Of a stretch of DNA of 64,000 nt, positions 33,558 to 43,232 are shown piece after piece. The first letter of the stretch is position 1. Each line of letters begins with the position of its first letter. The notes beneath the pieces are model-generated. The model saw nothing but the letters and a program-made list of their open reading frames with translations. It made no database searches and was not told where the DNA came from. The position numbers and the translations under genes were made by a program. Source of the DNA: Sandaracinaceae bacterium (GTDB taxonomy: Bacteria; Myxococcota_A; Polyangia; Polyangiales; Sandaracinaceae); assembly GCA_020633195.1 (NCBI GenBank), contig JACKEC010000018.1, positions 540,835-604,834 on the forward strand, in the 5' to 3' direction.

Positions 33558-34391
33558 CTACACCGGCTCGACTTCGTCGAACTTGCGCAAGTCGATCTGC
33601 ACCACGCCGCCCTGGTCGCTGATGATGTCGGTCAGGCGGTGGGCCCAGGCGATGTCCTCGTCGGAGTAGCGGTGGCTCGCGTGGACGGTCTGCATCCAGA
33701 TGTCGTCGGTGCCGGACACGGCGACGCGGAGCTCGGCCTCCTGCGCGTCGAGCGACTCGGCCGTCTCGCCGTAGAGGGGCGAGCTCTCGTCGATCACGTG
33801 CAGGACCGTCCACGCGCGCTGGAGGGACAGGATCCGGCCACGGCTCGGGGCGAGGTCGACGACGCGGTAGAAGGTCTTGCCCTCGAGGGTGTGCTCGGTC
33901 CGCGTGAGCGTGATGCGGATCTTGGCGTCGACGATCTCGTTGCTCCGGGCGTTGCCGACTCGGAACGCGAGCGTGGGCACGCCGTTCATCTCCGAGAGGG
34001 CGATGCGCTTGGAGAACATGACGCGCGCGGTCGGCCGCGAGAACTTCGCGAACACCAGCCCCGTGGTGAGCGCGGTGAAGAGCAGCGAGATCACCGACTC
34101 CGCGACGACCAGCCCGTTCGCCGCGGGCGTCGTCGGCGACATCGTCCCGTAGCCGATGGTCCCCATCGTCTGGACGCTGAAGAAGAAGGCATCCGAGAAC
34201 GACTCGGGGCTCGCGCTGGTCACGCCCCCGACCGCGAGATAGCCGAGGCCGAAGAGCGCGTTGAGGACCAGGTAGACCACCACGATGCAGGTCAGCGTGG
34301 TCGGCCACGAGAGCCGCTGGAGCGCGTGATAGAAGTCCCGCAGCGGGGTCCGCGGCGCGCCGATCAGGCGGAGCTCGTAGGTCTCGGCCAT
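33558..34391 (-). CDS. Inward-rectifier-type potassium channel (KirBac-like)
   Basis: A 277-residue channel: slide helix region DFYHALQRLSWPTTL, helix 1 (CIVVVYLVLNALFGLGYL), pore helix FSDAFFFSVQTMGTIGYG with selectivity filter TIGYG at residues 78-82, helix 2 (VVAESVISLLFTALTTGLVFAKF) and a C-terminal beta-sandwich (RVMFSKRIALSEMNGVPTL, LAFRVGNARSNEIVDAKI) as in KirBac. It forms a tetrameric K+ channel in the inner membrane. It stands alone between the DUF222/HNH gene and the lipoprotein/MFS pair on the same strand, with 80-bp gaps, so it is probably its own transcript. Confidence 0.95.
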   Translation of the reverse strand: MAETYELRLIGAPRTPLRDFYHALQRLSWPTTLTCIVVVYLVLNALFGLGYLAVGGVTSASPESFSDAFFFSVQTMGTIGYGTMSPTTPAANGLVVAESVISLLFTALTTGLVFAKFSRPTARVMFSKRIALSEMNGVPTLAFRVGNARSNEIVDAKIRITLTRTEHTLEGKTFYRVVDLAPSRGRILSLQRAWTVLHVIDESSPLYGETAESLDAQEAELRVAVSGTDDIWMQTVHASHRYSDEDIAWAHRLTDIISDQGGVVQIDLRKFDEVEPV

Positions 34392-34472
34392 GGAGCCGAG
34401 AGTCTGCCGGTCGGGCCGCGGGCCGGTCCAAAAACGGGGATGCGCGCAGCCCGGCAGCGCGAGCGAGGCCGC

Positions 34473-35729
34473 TCAGGCGCAGCGCTGGTAGAGCACGACG
34501 TCCTCCCGCACCCCGCACACCGGCTCGCTCTTCAAGGCGCGCCTCACGATCTCCATGAAGTCGGCCTCCGGGCCGAGCTCGCCCCGGACCCGCTCGAGCA
34601 TCGCTCGCGCCTCCCGCTCGCTCCACGACATCGAGCGGAGCGCCTGGTGCGCGTCACGCATCACCGACGCGCCCGGCTCCATCCTCGGCGACCCGTACGG
34701 CCGCCCATCAGCGTGCCGATACACGAACCCCTCGCTGAACCGCCCGCTCACCTCGAGCGCACCGCCGTGCGCCGCTCGGTGATGCGCCGAGCACAAGCCG
34801 ACGAGGTTCTCCGGATGGTGATCGCCACCCTCGCTCCGATGTCGCACGTGATGAAGGTGCAGGTACGCCGAGTTCGAGCAGCCGGGCACCGCGCAGCGGT
34901 GGTGCTGACGCCGCTCCACCTGCCGTCGCGTCTTGGGCGGGATCGTCTGCGACGCCCGCCTCGCCGGCCCCTCGCCGTCGACGACCCCGACGTGCTCCCC
35001 GTCGCAGCAGGCCATCGCCACGGTCACGTCGTCCACCGGGACAGATTCTCCGGCGGCGTCGATCACCGCACCGCGGTGCGCGTCGATCGTCAGCGCGATC
35101 TGATAGGGCGCGCGCCCCGACTCCCCCTCACCATCACCACTGAGGTAGGCGAGCATCGCCTGGGTCACGAACGTCGAGTCGTCGACCGATGCGCCCGCCG
35201 ACGTCACGGCCCGCTCCCGCGCCGCCAGGAGCAGCGCGTAGGCGTCGGGCAACAGCTCGAGGGTCACCCGGTGCGGAACCAGCGCGGGCTCGGGCTCGTC
35301 GGTCGGGAGGTCTCCGGGCTGCCGACCCGCGACCTCGCGCTGGACCTCCGAGCCGGTCTTCCCCTCCACGCTGCCGAGCCACTCGGCCTCCGTCTCGGGC
35401 GTGGCCACGCGGCAGAGCTCGCGCACCACCGTGTAGACGACGTCGCCCTCGGCGAACGCCTGATTCAAACGCGGAAGCCGTCGCAGCGCGCGCGCGACGC
35501 GGAGCCGGTCCTCGACGCCGCGGGGCCCGAAGCCGAAGACCCGCGCCCCGTACTCGCGCATGGACGCGTAGCCGTGGAGCCGCTCGACCTGCAGCTCGTC
35601 GCCGCGCAGCAGCCACTCCAGGAGCGCGTGGTCCTGCTGGTTGCGGGCGCGCGCCATGCGTCGGAGGACGCCGTCGACGGCTTCGGCGGTGAGGGTGGAG
35701 GCGGGGTCGTCGGGAAGAAGAACACTCAT
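34473..35729 (-). CDS. DUF222/HNH endonuclease-domain protein
   Basis: A 418-residue protein. The N-terminal 280 residues are helical, DUF222-like (DHALLEWLLRGDELQVERLH, RVARALRRLPRLNQAFAEGD). An HNH nuclease domain lies at about 300-350: CAVPGCSNSAYLHLHHVRHR, then GGDHHPENLVGLCSAHHRAA, with the zinc cysteines, catalytic HH and Asn. The last 90 residues are helical. Proteins of this type are numerous in actinobacteria and myxobacteria and are suspected selfish or mobile genes; a biological role is not settled. ATG 35729 is chosen; an upstream in-frame extension looks non-coding. Confidence 0.88.
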   Translation of the reverse strand: MSVLLPDDPASTLTAEAVDGVLRRMARARNQQDHALLEWLLRGDELQVERLHGYASMREYGARVFGFGPRGVEDRLRVARALRRLPRLNQAFAEGDVVYTVVRELCRVATPETEAEWLGSVEGKTGSEVQREVAGRQPGDLPTDEPEPALVPHRVTLELLPDAYALLLAARERAVTSAGASVDDSTFVTQAMLAYLSGDGEGESGRAPYQIALTIDAHRGAVIDAAGESVPVDDVTVAMACCDGEHVGVVDGEGPARRASQTIPPKTRRQVERRQHHRCAVPGCSNSAYLHLHHVRHRSEGGDHHPENLVGLCSAHHRAAHGGALEVSGRFSEGFVYRHADGRPYGSPRMEPGASVMRDAHQALRSMSWSEREARAMLERVRGELGPEADFMEIVRRALKSEPVCGVREDVVLYQRCA

Positions 35730-36043
35730 TGATCGATGGTAGCGGAACGGGCGTTCAGTGCAACGTGTTTTTCGTTTGAAATGCGGTTTGTGCGCACGTC
35801 GCCCGCGGCCACCATCCCACCGGGGGCTGGGGGAACCCCTAGCGAGGCGCGTCGCGCGCCTCGCTCCGCTCACGGTCGCCGAAGGGGCGGCGTGCGCCAC
35901 GACGGCCGCATCGGGCACCCCCGTCTTCGCCGCCTCCCTCGTAGCCCACACGAACCCGCGGCCGTCGCCGATCGGTGCGCGGGGCTCCACCGGTCTGGCC
36001 GCACCCACCTACGGCTACGTCCGGAGAGCCTCGAGAAACGAGG
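35730..36043. other. Intergenic stretch with perfect hairpin
   Basis: This 314-bp gap has no gene I can support. Near the HNH start it is AT-richer (GTTTTTCGTTTG at about 35766), probably promoter sequence. A perfect hairpin, GCGAGGCGCG-TCG-CGCGCCTCGC, spans 35842-35864 (10-bp arms, 3-base loop) and could be a terminator-like or REP-like element. The rest (35880-36040) has coding-like third-position bias in one frame but no start or homologue I know. Confidence 0.5.
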
Positions 36044-36337
36044 TCAGCACCACCCGCAGAGGAAGCCCCGGTTCTGCACCGCGGGCGAGCCGTGCTGACA
36101 CTTGGGCGGCTGCTCGAGGTAGAGGGGCGCGGGCTCGCCGTCGTCGAACAGCTCGGTGACGAGCTGCTCCTTGCGCTGCGGGTTCTCGATGTACTTCGCG
36201 CCGTCGACCCGCGCGAGCAGCCAGTAGCCCGGGGCGTTCGGCGCGACGTCGGGCTGGAGCTCGGCGAACAGGGCGGCGGCGGTGGTGGTCGCCTCGATCG
36301 TCAGCTCGGTTCGATTCACCAGCACGCGGATGGACAT
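36044..36337 (-). CDS. Small unknown protein, beta-grasp-like with Cys-rich tail
   Basis: A 97-residue protein. The start of the sequence, SIRVLVNRTELTIEATTTAA, forms a beta hairpin followed by a helix (AALFAELQP) and further strands (YWLLARVDG, APLYLEQPP), a layout like small beta-grasp (ubiquitin/ThiS/MoaD-like) proteins. The C-terminus has three cysteines (KCQHGSPAVQNRGFLCGWC) instead of a GG tail. No signal peptide. It has the same orientation as the arsenate reductase upstream (77 bp). I do not recognise a family; it could also be a fragment of something larger. Confidence 0.55.
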   Translation of the reverse strand: MSIRVLVNRTELTIEATTTAAALFAELQPDVAPNAPGYWLLARVDGAKYIENPQRKEQLVTELFDDGEPAPLYLEQPPKCQHGSPAVQNRGFLCGWC

Positions 36338-36414
36338 CCGCCCATCCTGCATCAGCGCGTGCCAGCCAGGAACCGGCTCCTGTCAGTGTGGCGGTGGACC
36401 CGAGCCTGGCGGCG

Positions 36415-36843
<429 letters not shown>

Positions 36844-36983
36844 GGGGCGACAGGATAGGACGGCGAAGGACGTGGGAGCGTCGCGCGAAGGTGACGATTC
36901 ACGTCGAGCCCGTCCTTGCGAGACCGGAGGCTACGGCCCACGCTCCGGCGACTCGCGGCCGACCGGTCGCGCGGGCTACCTCG

Positions 36984-37790
36984 ATGTCCTCGTCACGCGA
37001 TCGGCCGCCGCTCCTCTGGCGACTCGTCCACCACGCCGGCGGGCGGGTGGACGCCGCCTATCAGGTGTTCGACGTGGTCCGCTCGGAGGTGCTCGCGGCG
37101 TCGGTCCCGCCGCGGCACTGGCCGAGCTTCGTGCGCAGCGCCTACGACGCGAACCAGCTCATGCGGTCGGACGCGCACAACGCATCGCTGTACGCCTGGG
37201 AGCAGCACGCCATCGACGGCTTCTTCCCCGCGGCGCCAGCGACAGTGCTGGTCGGCGGCGCCGGCGCGGGCCGCGAGGTCCGCGGGCTGCTCGAGCGCGG
37301 CTACCGCGTCAGCGCCTTCGATCCGGCCGGCGCGCTCGTCGACCACGGGCGCGCCGAGCTCCACTCGGACGCGCTCCTCGCCTTCGCGGTGGGTGGCTAC
37401 GAGGAGCTGATCTCGGACGAGCTCGAGCTCCGGCGCCACGCCCCTTACGACGCCGTCGTGCTCGGCTGGGGGAGCTTCAGCCACGTCGGCGACCCGGCGA
37501 TCCGAGCGGCGCTCCCGCGCGCGCTTCGCGCGCTGTGCCCGAGCGGCCCGGTGCTCATCAGCTGGATCGCGCAGAAGCCGGTGGGGCCGAAGCGCGAGGC
37601 GCTCCGCCGGGTGCTGCGGGCGAGCGGGCTGCGTCACCACGACGGCGCGACGAGCTATCGGCCGCACCAGGGCTTCGTGCACTCGCCGTCCGAGGCCGCG
37701 CTCCGCGCGCTCGCCGCCTCCGGCGGCTACGAGGTCGCGCACTTCGACGCGAGCGTCCCCTACTCGGTCTGGATCCCGGCGTCCGACTGA
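36984..37790 (+). CDS. SAM-dependent methyltransferase-like protein
   Basis: A 268-residue protein with the class I Rossmann pattern: motif I TVLVGGAGAGREVRGLLERG, acidic end of strand 2 VSAFDPAGALVDHGRA, motif IV region YDAVVLGWGSFSHVGDP and the post-motif LCPSGPVLISWIAQKPVG. The first 45 residues are helical (VDAAYQVFDVVRSEVLA). The start is ATG 36984; an upstream in-frame ATG at 36891 would add a 31-residue tail of poor character. The last 31 bp overlap the end of the convergent flippase gene. It may modify a glycan or lipid made by the neighbouring operon (inference). Substrate unknown. Confidence 0.8.
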   Translation: MSSSRDRPPLLWRLVHHAGGRVDAAYQVFDVVRSEVLAASVPPRHWPSFVRSAYDANQLMRSDAHNASLYAWEQHAIDGFFPAAPATVLVGGAGAGREVRGLLERGYRVSAFDPAGALVDHGRAELHSDALLAFAVGGYEELISDELELRRHAPYDAVVLGWGSFSHVGDPAIRAALPRALRALCPSGPVLISWIAQKPVGPKREALRRVLRASGLRHHDGATSYRPHQGFVHSPSEAALRALAASGGYEVAHFDASVPYSVWIPASD

Positions 37791-38989
37791 GCCGGCGCCG
37801 CCTCGCGGATCCGCGCCCTCGCGACGTAACCGACGCCGAGGAGTCGCGCCGCGGCGCCCGCGGTCACGCCCACCACCGCGCCGGTCAGGCCGATCCACGG
37901 GATGAGCGCGACCATCACGCCGAGCATCACCGCGCCCTCGAGCACGGCGACACGGACGAGCGACCGCTCGGCGTCCTTGGCCCTCAGCCACGTGTCGAGG
38001 CCCTGCGCCACGGCCATGAAGAAGGCCGCGAGGGTGAGCCACCGGGTCACCTCGACCGCGCGCTCCGCGTCGACGTCGCCGAGGAGCGGCGCGAGGAGCG
38101 GCGCGCCGATCGCGACCCCGATCGCGACCGCGCCGGACAGCCCCACGACGACCCACGCGTGGGCTCGCGCGATCACCTTGGTCCGGTCGCGCGCGAGGGC
38201 CGGGTACGCGGCGTAGGTCAGGCTCACCACCGCGAGGAGCGCGCCCTGGATGACCTTGTTCGCGACGCCGAACACGCCGTTGTCGGCGAAGCCGAGCCAG
38301 CCGCCGACGATCACCGACGCGCCCTGCGAGACCACCTGCTTCAGGAGCGCGAGCACCCAGAAGGGGCCGCCCTCGCGGAGCAGCGGCGCTTCGGCCTCGG
38401 GCGTCTTCGCGGGCAGCGCGGCCATCGCGACCGCGGTCGCCGCGACGAGCTCGAGCACCTCCGCGAGCAGCATCCCCGCGAGCCACGCCTCGATCCCGTA
38501 GCCGGACAGCATGCCGAGCACGGCCGCCCCGGTGCCGACGAGCCGGGTGCCGAGCGCGAGGGCGGCGTTGCGCGCGAACATCTCGAGCCCGACGAGGACG
38601 GCGCGCCCCGTCTCGTGCAGGAAGAACAGGCCGTAGACGACGACGAAGCCCGTGATCACGGTCGCGTCTTCGGGGTCGGTCAGGGGCGTGACCACGGCGG
38701 CCGCCGCGATCGCCGCGACGACCGCGCCCGCGCGCATCGCCATCGCGCGCGCCAGCGTGCGCCGGCTCAGCTCCCCGCGCGCCGCGCGACGGACGAGCAC
38801 CTCGTAGAACCCGAAGTCGAGCGTGCGGAGCGCGATCATCGTGGACGACTCCACGAAGAACACGAGCCCGACCGCCTCGAGGCCGAGCACGCGGGTCGCC
38901 ACCGCGATGAGCCCGAGCTGGATCGCCTTGGTGCCGGTCGTGCTCCCGAGCAGGGAGATCGTCCCGGTGATGAGGACGCGCGGCTTCAT
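37760..38989 (-). CDS. Wzx/MATE-like polysaccharide flippase
   Basis: A 409-residue integral membrane protein with about 12-14 helices in the MOP exporter layout: GTISLLGSTTGTKAIQLGLI at the start, ARNAALALGTRLVGTGAAVL in the middle and VSQGASVIVGGWLGFADNGVFGV, a typical Wzx region. Such proteins flip lipid-linked saccharides across the inner membrane. ATG 38989 overlaps the stop of the nucleotidyltransferase gene by 4 bases (ATGA). It is the last gene of a four-gene operon and the likely exit step for the glycan made here. Confidence 0.88.
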   Translation of the reverse strand: MKPRVLITGTISLLGSTTGTKAIQLGLIAVATRVLGLEAVGLVFFVESSTMIALRTLDFGFYEVLVRRAARGELSRRTLARAMAMRAGAVVAAIAAAAVVTPLTDPEDATVITGFVVVYGLFFLHETGRAVLVGLEMFARNAALALGTRLVGTGAAVLGMLSGYGIEAWLAGMLLAEVLELVAATAVAMAALPAKTPEAEAPLLREGGPFWVLALLKQVVSQGASVIVGGWLGFADNGVFGVANKVIQGALLAVVSLTYAAYPALARDRTKVIARAHAWVVVGLSGAVAIGVAIGAPLLAPLLGDVDAERAVEVTRWLTLAAFFMAVAQGLDTWLRAKDAERSLVRVAVLEGAVMLGVMVALIPWIGLTGAVVGVTAGAAARLLGVGYVARARIREAAPAQSDAGIQTE

Positions 38990-40377
38990 CGGGCTCGGAT
39001 CGCCGCCTCGAGGAGCGGATCGCGGACGGCCTCGACGCGAGGGTGCAGCGCCGCGAAGGCCTGCTCGGCCGAGCCTCCGCGCGACGGCCGCGGCCGGATC
39101 GGGACGGTCGACCACTCGCCCTCGAGGGCGCGCTCGTGCGCGTGGACCACGTTGTCGGCGAGGTCCCGCAGCCGCTCCGCGGCGCTCGGCCCACCGACCC
39201 GCAGCAGCTCCCGCGCGCCCCCGAGGAGGTGGACCGCCTCGTAGGCGAGCGAGTCGAGGATCTCGGCGCGCGTGGCCCGCGGCGCGGGTACCTCGCCGAA
39301 GAGGTGGCGACCGTGGCGGAGCCTCGCGATCGGCTCGAGCGCGGTCCACCGGAGCCACACCGTTCGCGCGGCCTGACGCGGGGTGACGACGATCGGGAAG
39401 GGGCACCGCGCGAAGGACGAGCGGCGCGGCAAGGGCGCGCGCGCGAGGTGCCGCGCGAGCGCGCGCAGGGCGTCGGGGGCGCGCGGGTGCTCGGGGTCGA
39501 GGACCATGTAGAGGCGCAGGTCGCCGCGCGACGCGCCCTCGGTGGAGAGCGTCGCGCCGCCCCACGCCGCCTCGCGCCGCAAGGGCGCGACCCACTCCGC
39601 GATCGGCGCGGCCGCCTCGCGCAGGATCGGGTGCTCGGTCGCATCGCCGACGTCGAGCGCGGGCGCGTCGGGGAGCGCGGCGTCGAGCCGCGCGAGCGCG
39701 CGCACGGCGTCCTCGACCGACGCCGGGGGATCGAGGGTCGGCGCGTTGTACGCCCGCATCGTCGGGCCGATGTCGTCCGGCGCCTCGGCGAGCGACTCCG
39801 CGAAGCGACGCGCCTTGCGGAACGAGCGCGCGGCGAGCCGACGCCCGACCGGGCCGGGCTCGAGCAGGATCTGGCGCAGGCCTCGATCGGTCCACCACGC
39901 GACCCCGCGCCGGAGCGCGCGCCCGACGACCTCGCGGCCCGTCGCGGGGGACGGCAGCTCGACGCGACCCCAGAGCGGCGCGGCGTCGACGTGCAGCGCG
40001 CCGAGGAGGTAGACCGAGAGCCGAGCCCAGCCCTCGAGCTCGCGCGGCGAGACCACGTGGACGTCGCGGACGAGCGGCGCCGGGCGGTTCACCGCGTCGA
40101 TGGCAGCGCGCAGCGTGGCCACCGTGACGATCTCCTCGCGGGCGTCGATCCCGGGCCGCAGCACCACGAACGCGTCGATGTCGCTCAGCCCCGGGGTGAT
40201 CCGCCCCGCGGCGCTGCCGCGCAGCAAGACCGTCGCCGCCCCGGGGAGCCGACGCGTGGCGCGCGTGAGGCGGCGCACCGTCAGCCGATACGTCAGGGCG
40301 TACGCGGAGCTCAGCCCCGGCCAGTCCCCGGTGCGCGCGACGAAGCGGCGGACCGCGCCGAGCAGCGGGGCGCTCAA
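38986..40377 (-). CDS. Nucleotidyltransferase-domain protein
   Basis: A 463-residue soluble protein. The polymerase-beta-like nucleotidyltransferase motif is visible at about residues 52-73: LLRGSAAGRITPGLSDIDAF (GS, then SDID metal-binding aspartates). The remainder is helical with a second conserved part (DLRLYMVLDPEHPRAP, GRHLFGEVPAPRAT) as in stand-alone nucleotidyltransferases of polysaccharide or antibiotic-modifying type. The start is TTG 40377, overlapping the upstream lipoprotein stop by 4 bases. The flanking glycan genes suggest it transfers a nucleotide to a sugar or protein of this pathway; the direct substrate is unknown. Confidence 0.8.
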   Translation of the reverse strand: MSAPLLGAVRRFVARTGDWPGLSSAYALTYRLTVRRLTRATRRLPGAATVLLRGSAAGRITPGLSDIDAFVVLRPGIDAREEIVTVATLRAAIDAVNRPAPLVRDVHVVSPRELEGWARLSVYLLGALHVDAAPLWGRVELPSPATGREVVGRALRRGVAWWTDRGLRQILLEPGPVGRRLAARSFRKARRFAESLAEAPDDIGPTMRAYNAPTLDPPASVEDAVRALARLDAALPDAPALDVGDATEHPILREAAAPIAEWVAPLRREAAWGGATLSTEGASRGDLRLYMVLDPEHPRAPDALRALARHLARAPLPRRSSFARCPFPIVVTPRQAARTVWLRWTALEPIARLRHGRHLFGEVPAPRATRAEILDSLAYEAVHLLGGARELLRVGGPSAAERLRDLADNVVHAHERALEGEWSTVPIRPRPSRGGSAEQAFAALHPRVEAVRDPLLEAAIRAR

Positions 40378-40988
40378 GGCGGCGCGCCTTCGACCGAGTG
40401 CAGCTCCGACCAGTTGAGATCACCCGTCGGAGACACCGCGAGGATCCGGTGGCGCGTGCGGACCAGCACGTCGCCGGTGGGCCAGATGACCGTCGGCTGC
40501 GCGATCGCCTCGCCGAGCTGCGAGAAGTCGTAGACCCAGACCTCGTTCCCGTTGGCGTCGAGCTTCTCGAGCTGGGTGCCGAGCTCCGTGATGGTCAGCA
40601 CTCCGCTGTCCAGGCTGGCGACGGGGCAGAAGCGCTGGAGGATCCACGCCTTCTCCCAGAGCAGCTCGCCGGTCTCGACGTCGAGCACGTGCATCGCGTC
40701 GTGGTAGCGCAGCACGACCCGGCCGACCGGGAGGTAGGTGATCGGGCAGACGACGTGAGGCTGAGGGCGCACCGCCCAGCGCGTCCGCTCGAGCGGGGGG
40801 CGGTAGTAGGACCAGATCGTCGACCCGTCTCGCGGGTCGATCGCGTCGACCGTGTTGAGGTCGCGCTGGCTGATGACCATCGGGCGATCCGGGATCTGGA
40901 CCAGCTCGCGCCACTCCGGGACCTCCGGCCGCTCTCGGCAGGCCGCCAGACCGAACGCGAGCGCGCAGATCGTGAGCGCCCGCTTCAT
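40374..40988 (-). CDS. PQQ-type beta-propeller lipoprotein
   Basis: A 204-residue protein with signal peptide and lipobox (TICALAFGLAAC). Several PQQ-like or BamB-like blade motifs follow: DAIDPRDGSTIWSYYRP, HVLDVETGELLWEKAW, KLDANGNEVWVYDFSQ, AVSPTGDLNWSELH. At about four blades it is half a normal propeller, so it may dimerise or act as a short sensor. It should be anchored to an envelope membrane. It is in the middle of the operon, with 4-base overlaps to both neighbours, and probably scaffolds the glycan machinery (inference). Confidence 0.85.
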   Translation of the reverse strand: MKRALTICALAFGLAACRERPEVPEWRELVQIPDRPMVISQRDLNTVDAIDPRDGSTIWSYYRPPLERTRWAVRPQPHVVCPITYLPVGRVVLRYHDAMHVLDVETGELLWEKAWILQRFCPVASLDSGVLTITELGTQLEKLDANGNEVWVYDFSQLGEAIAQPTVIWPTGDVLVRTRHRILAVSPTGDLNWSELHSVEGAPP

Positions 40989-42157
40989 TCGAGCCACTGC
41001 CCCTCGGCGAACGTGCTCGCCAGGCCGAGCTGCAGCATCTGCGAGCCGAGATCCACGTAGCGGCTCGAGGAGCGGTCGTGGGGCACCCACCGCCCGAGCA
41101 CGAGGAAGAGCGGGAAGGCGCCGAGCACGTATCGGGACATCGAGGTCAGATCGACGAAGCTGTAGTGGAAGCCGATCGGGATGCCCATCACCACCGCGCA
41201 GAGGAGCGCGAGCTCCCACTCGCGTCGGCGCGCCAGCGAGATCACGACGGCGAACGCGAAGGCGACGGCGCCCCAGTTCAGGAGCCGTCGCACGAGGTTC
41301 AACGAGACCCCCTCGTCCTGGAGGAGCGACCAGCTGAGCGGGGTCGGGTTGTCGTCCCAGAAGACGCGGAGGTTCTGCACGCCGGTGGCGTGGAAGAACG
41401 CCAGCGGGTCGCCCGTCTGGACTTGATAGATGGTGAAGAGGGCGGCCATGCCCACCGCCGCACCGCCGAGGAGCGCGAGGGTCGGCTTCCACCGCTCCCG
41501 GCTCAGGAGCAGCCCGATCACGAAGGGCGCGGTGAGCGCCGGCGCGCCGACGGGGCGGGCGAGGACGGTGAGCGCGGCGAACACGGCGGCGACGCGCCAG
41601 CGCCCGGTCTTCCAAGCCCACACCGCGCCGATGCCGGTGAACAGGAAGGTCGACTCCGAGTAGCCGGCGGTCAGGTAGAAGGACGTCGGGAAGAGGATCG
41701 CGACCCACACGACGCGGCGCGCGAAGTCCGCGTCGCCATACTCCAGCGCCAGCCGCCGCAGGAGCTCGAGCGCCCCGAGCGCGAAGAGGTTCGAGACGAG
41801 GACGGCGGCCCAGGGGAGCGGCAGGACGTCCGCCACCACGCTCACCACGTACGGGAACAGCGGGAAGAACCCGTTGTGGCGGGCCTCGGGCATGAGGCTG
41901 TAGCCCTCGGACGCGACGTGCAGGTAGTGGAGCGCGTCCCACCGCAGCCAGTTGTCGAGGATCGGGTTGTTGGGCACGGCCCTGTCGAAGCGCGGGAGCC
42001 ACCTCGAGTGGACGGACGCGGTGACGGTCACCGCCACGACGAGGAGGGCGCGTTGCACGGCGTAGGGCAGGAGCACCTCGGCACGGAACGAGCGCGCCGC
42101 GGGCCAGCTCCACCACGCGCGGATCCTCTCCAGCGCCTTGACTGCCGCAGCTTTCAT
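40985..42157 (-). CDS. PIG-V-like mannosyltransferase (GT-C fold)
   Basis: A 390-residue membrane protein with about 8-10 helices. The signature NWLRWDALHYLHVASEGY (WD-x-x-HY, first loop acidic residue) and HNGFFPLFPYVV match the PIG-V/mannosyltransferase 2 family, which uses a polyprenyl-phosphate-linked sugar on the outside of the membrane. LFPTSFYLTAGYSESTFLF is another family block. It is the first gene of the four-gene minus operon, 73 bp from the divergent glycosyltransferase gene. ATG 42157 is the obvious start. Confidence 0.88.
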   Translation of the reverse strand: MKAAAVKALERIRAWWSWPAARSFRAEVLLPYAVQRALLVVAVTVTASVHSRWLPRFDRAVPNNPILDNWLRWDALHYLHVASEGYSLMPEARHNGFFPLFPYVVSVVADVLPLPWAAVLVSNLFALGALELLRRLALEYGDADFARRVVWVAILFPTSFYLTAGYSESTFLFTGIGAVWAWKTGRWRVAAVFAALTVLARPVGAPALTAPFVIGLLLSRERWKPTLALLGGAAVGMAALFTIYQVQTGDPLAFFHATGVQNLRVFWDDNPTPLSWSLLQDEGVSLNLVRRLLNWGAVAFAFAVVISLARRREWELALLCAVVMGIPIGFHYSFVDLTSMSRYVLGAFPLFLVLGRWVPHDRSSSRYVDLGSQMLQLGLASTFAEGQWLE

Positions 42158-42230
42158 CGATACGAGTCGCCGCGCACCGCGGGGATCGCGCCACCGGACG
42201 TCCGCGGAGCGTCCTACCGGAGCGCACGCC

Positions 42231-43232
42231 GTGCAACAACCGATCGTCAGCGTGGTCGTCGTCGTCCACGACCGCGCCGACATGGTGGACGCGCTCTTCC
42301 GCACGCTGGAGGAGCAGAGCGAGCCGCGGTTCGAAGTCGTCGTCCTGCTCAACGACGCGACGCGCGCGATGAACGAGGTCGTGGCGGCTCACGCCGGCGG
42401 CCCGCTGCGGCTCCGGACGATCGAGTGCTCGGCCGAGGACAACGCGAGCACGGCCCGCAACCGGGGGACCGAGCACGCGGCGGGCGAGATCCTCTACTTC
42501 GTCGACGACGACACCGAGCTGCACCCCGAGAGCATCGCGGAGCTGGTGCGGATCACCGAGGAGCGACCCGACGTCGACATCTTCGGCGGGCCGAACCTGA
42601 CGCCCCCCGACGATCCGGTCTTCGCGCACATCACCGGGGCGATCCTCGCGAGCCCGATGGGGACCGGCCCCGCTCGGTCCCGCTACGCGCGCGTCGCCGC
42701 GCGCGCGGCACGCGAGCGCCACCTCATCCTGTGCAACCTCGCCGTGCGTCGCCGCGTGTTCGACTCCGGCATCTCGTTCCCCGTGCTCTTCGGCGGCGAA
42801 GAGAACCGGCTGATGGGGCACGCCACCGCCACCGGCTTCGAGCTCTGGTACGCGCCCGAGCTGTGGGTCTACCACCGCCGCCGCCGGAACCTCTCGGGCT
42901 ACGTCGAGCAGATGGTCCGCTACGGCCGGGGCCGCGCGCTCGCGATGTGGTGGGCGCCGCGCACGATGCACGTCGCCTACCTCGTGCCGGTGGGCTTCCT
43001 CGGCTACCTCGCGGCGCTGCCCCTCCTGTCCGTCGTGACGCCGCTCGCGGGCCTGCCCCTCGCCGCGTACGCGGGGCTGGTGTCCATCGCGTCGGTGGAC
43101 GTCGTCGTGCGCGAGCGACGCCCGCTGTGGCTCCCCGTCGTCCCGGGGCTCTTCCTCGTCACGCACCTCGCGTACGCGTGGGGCCTGTCCTCGACGCTGG
43201 TGAGGCTCCGCCTCGGCGGGAGCGGCGCGTGA
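42231..43232 (+). CDS. Family 2 glycosyltransferase
   Basis: A 333-residue GT2 enzyme: VSVVVVVHDRADMVDALFRT at the N-terminus, the ribose/metal motif YFVDDDTELHPESIAEL, and acceptor part GGEENRLMGHATATGFELWY with conserved acidic residues. Residues 250-310 contain two or three hydrophobic helices, so it is membrane-attached. It adds a sugar from a nucleotide donor on the cytoplasmic side. GTG 42231 has GGAGCG upstream. It is the first gene of the plus operon, and its stop overlaps the start of the HprK-like gene. Confidence 0.9.
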   Translation: MQQPIVSVVVVVHDRADMVDALFRTLEEQSEPRFEVVVLLNDATRAMNEVVAAHAGGPLRLRTIECSAEDNASTARNRGTEHAAGEILYFVDDDTELHPESIAELVRITEERPDVDIFGGPNLTPPDDPVFAHITGAILASPMGTGPARSRYARVAARAARERHLILCNLAVRRRVFDSGISFPVLFGGEENRLMGHATATGFELWYAPELWVYHRRRRNLSGYVEQMVRYGRGRALAMWWAPRTMHVAYLVPVGFLGYLAALPLLSVVTPLAGLPLAAYAGLVSIASVDVVVRERRPLWLPVVPGLFLVTHLAYAWGLSSTLVRLRLGGSGA

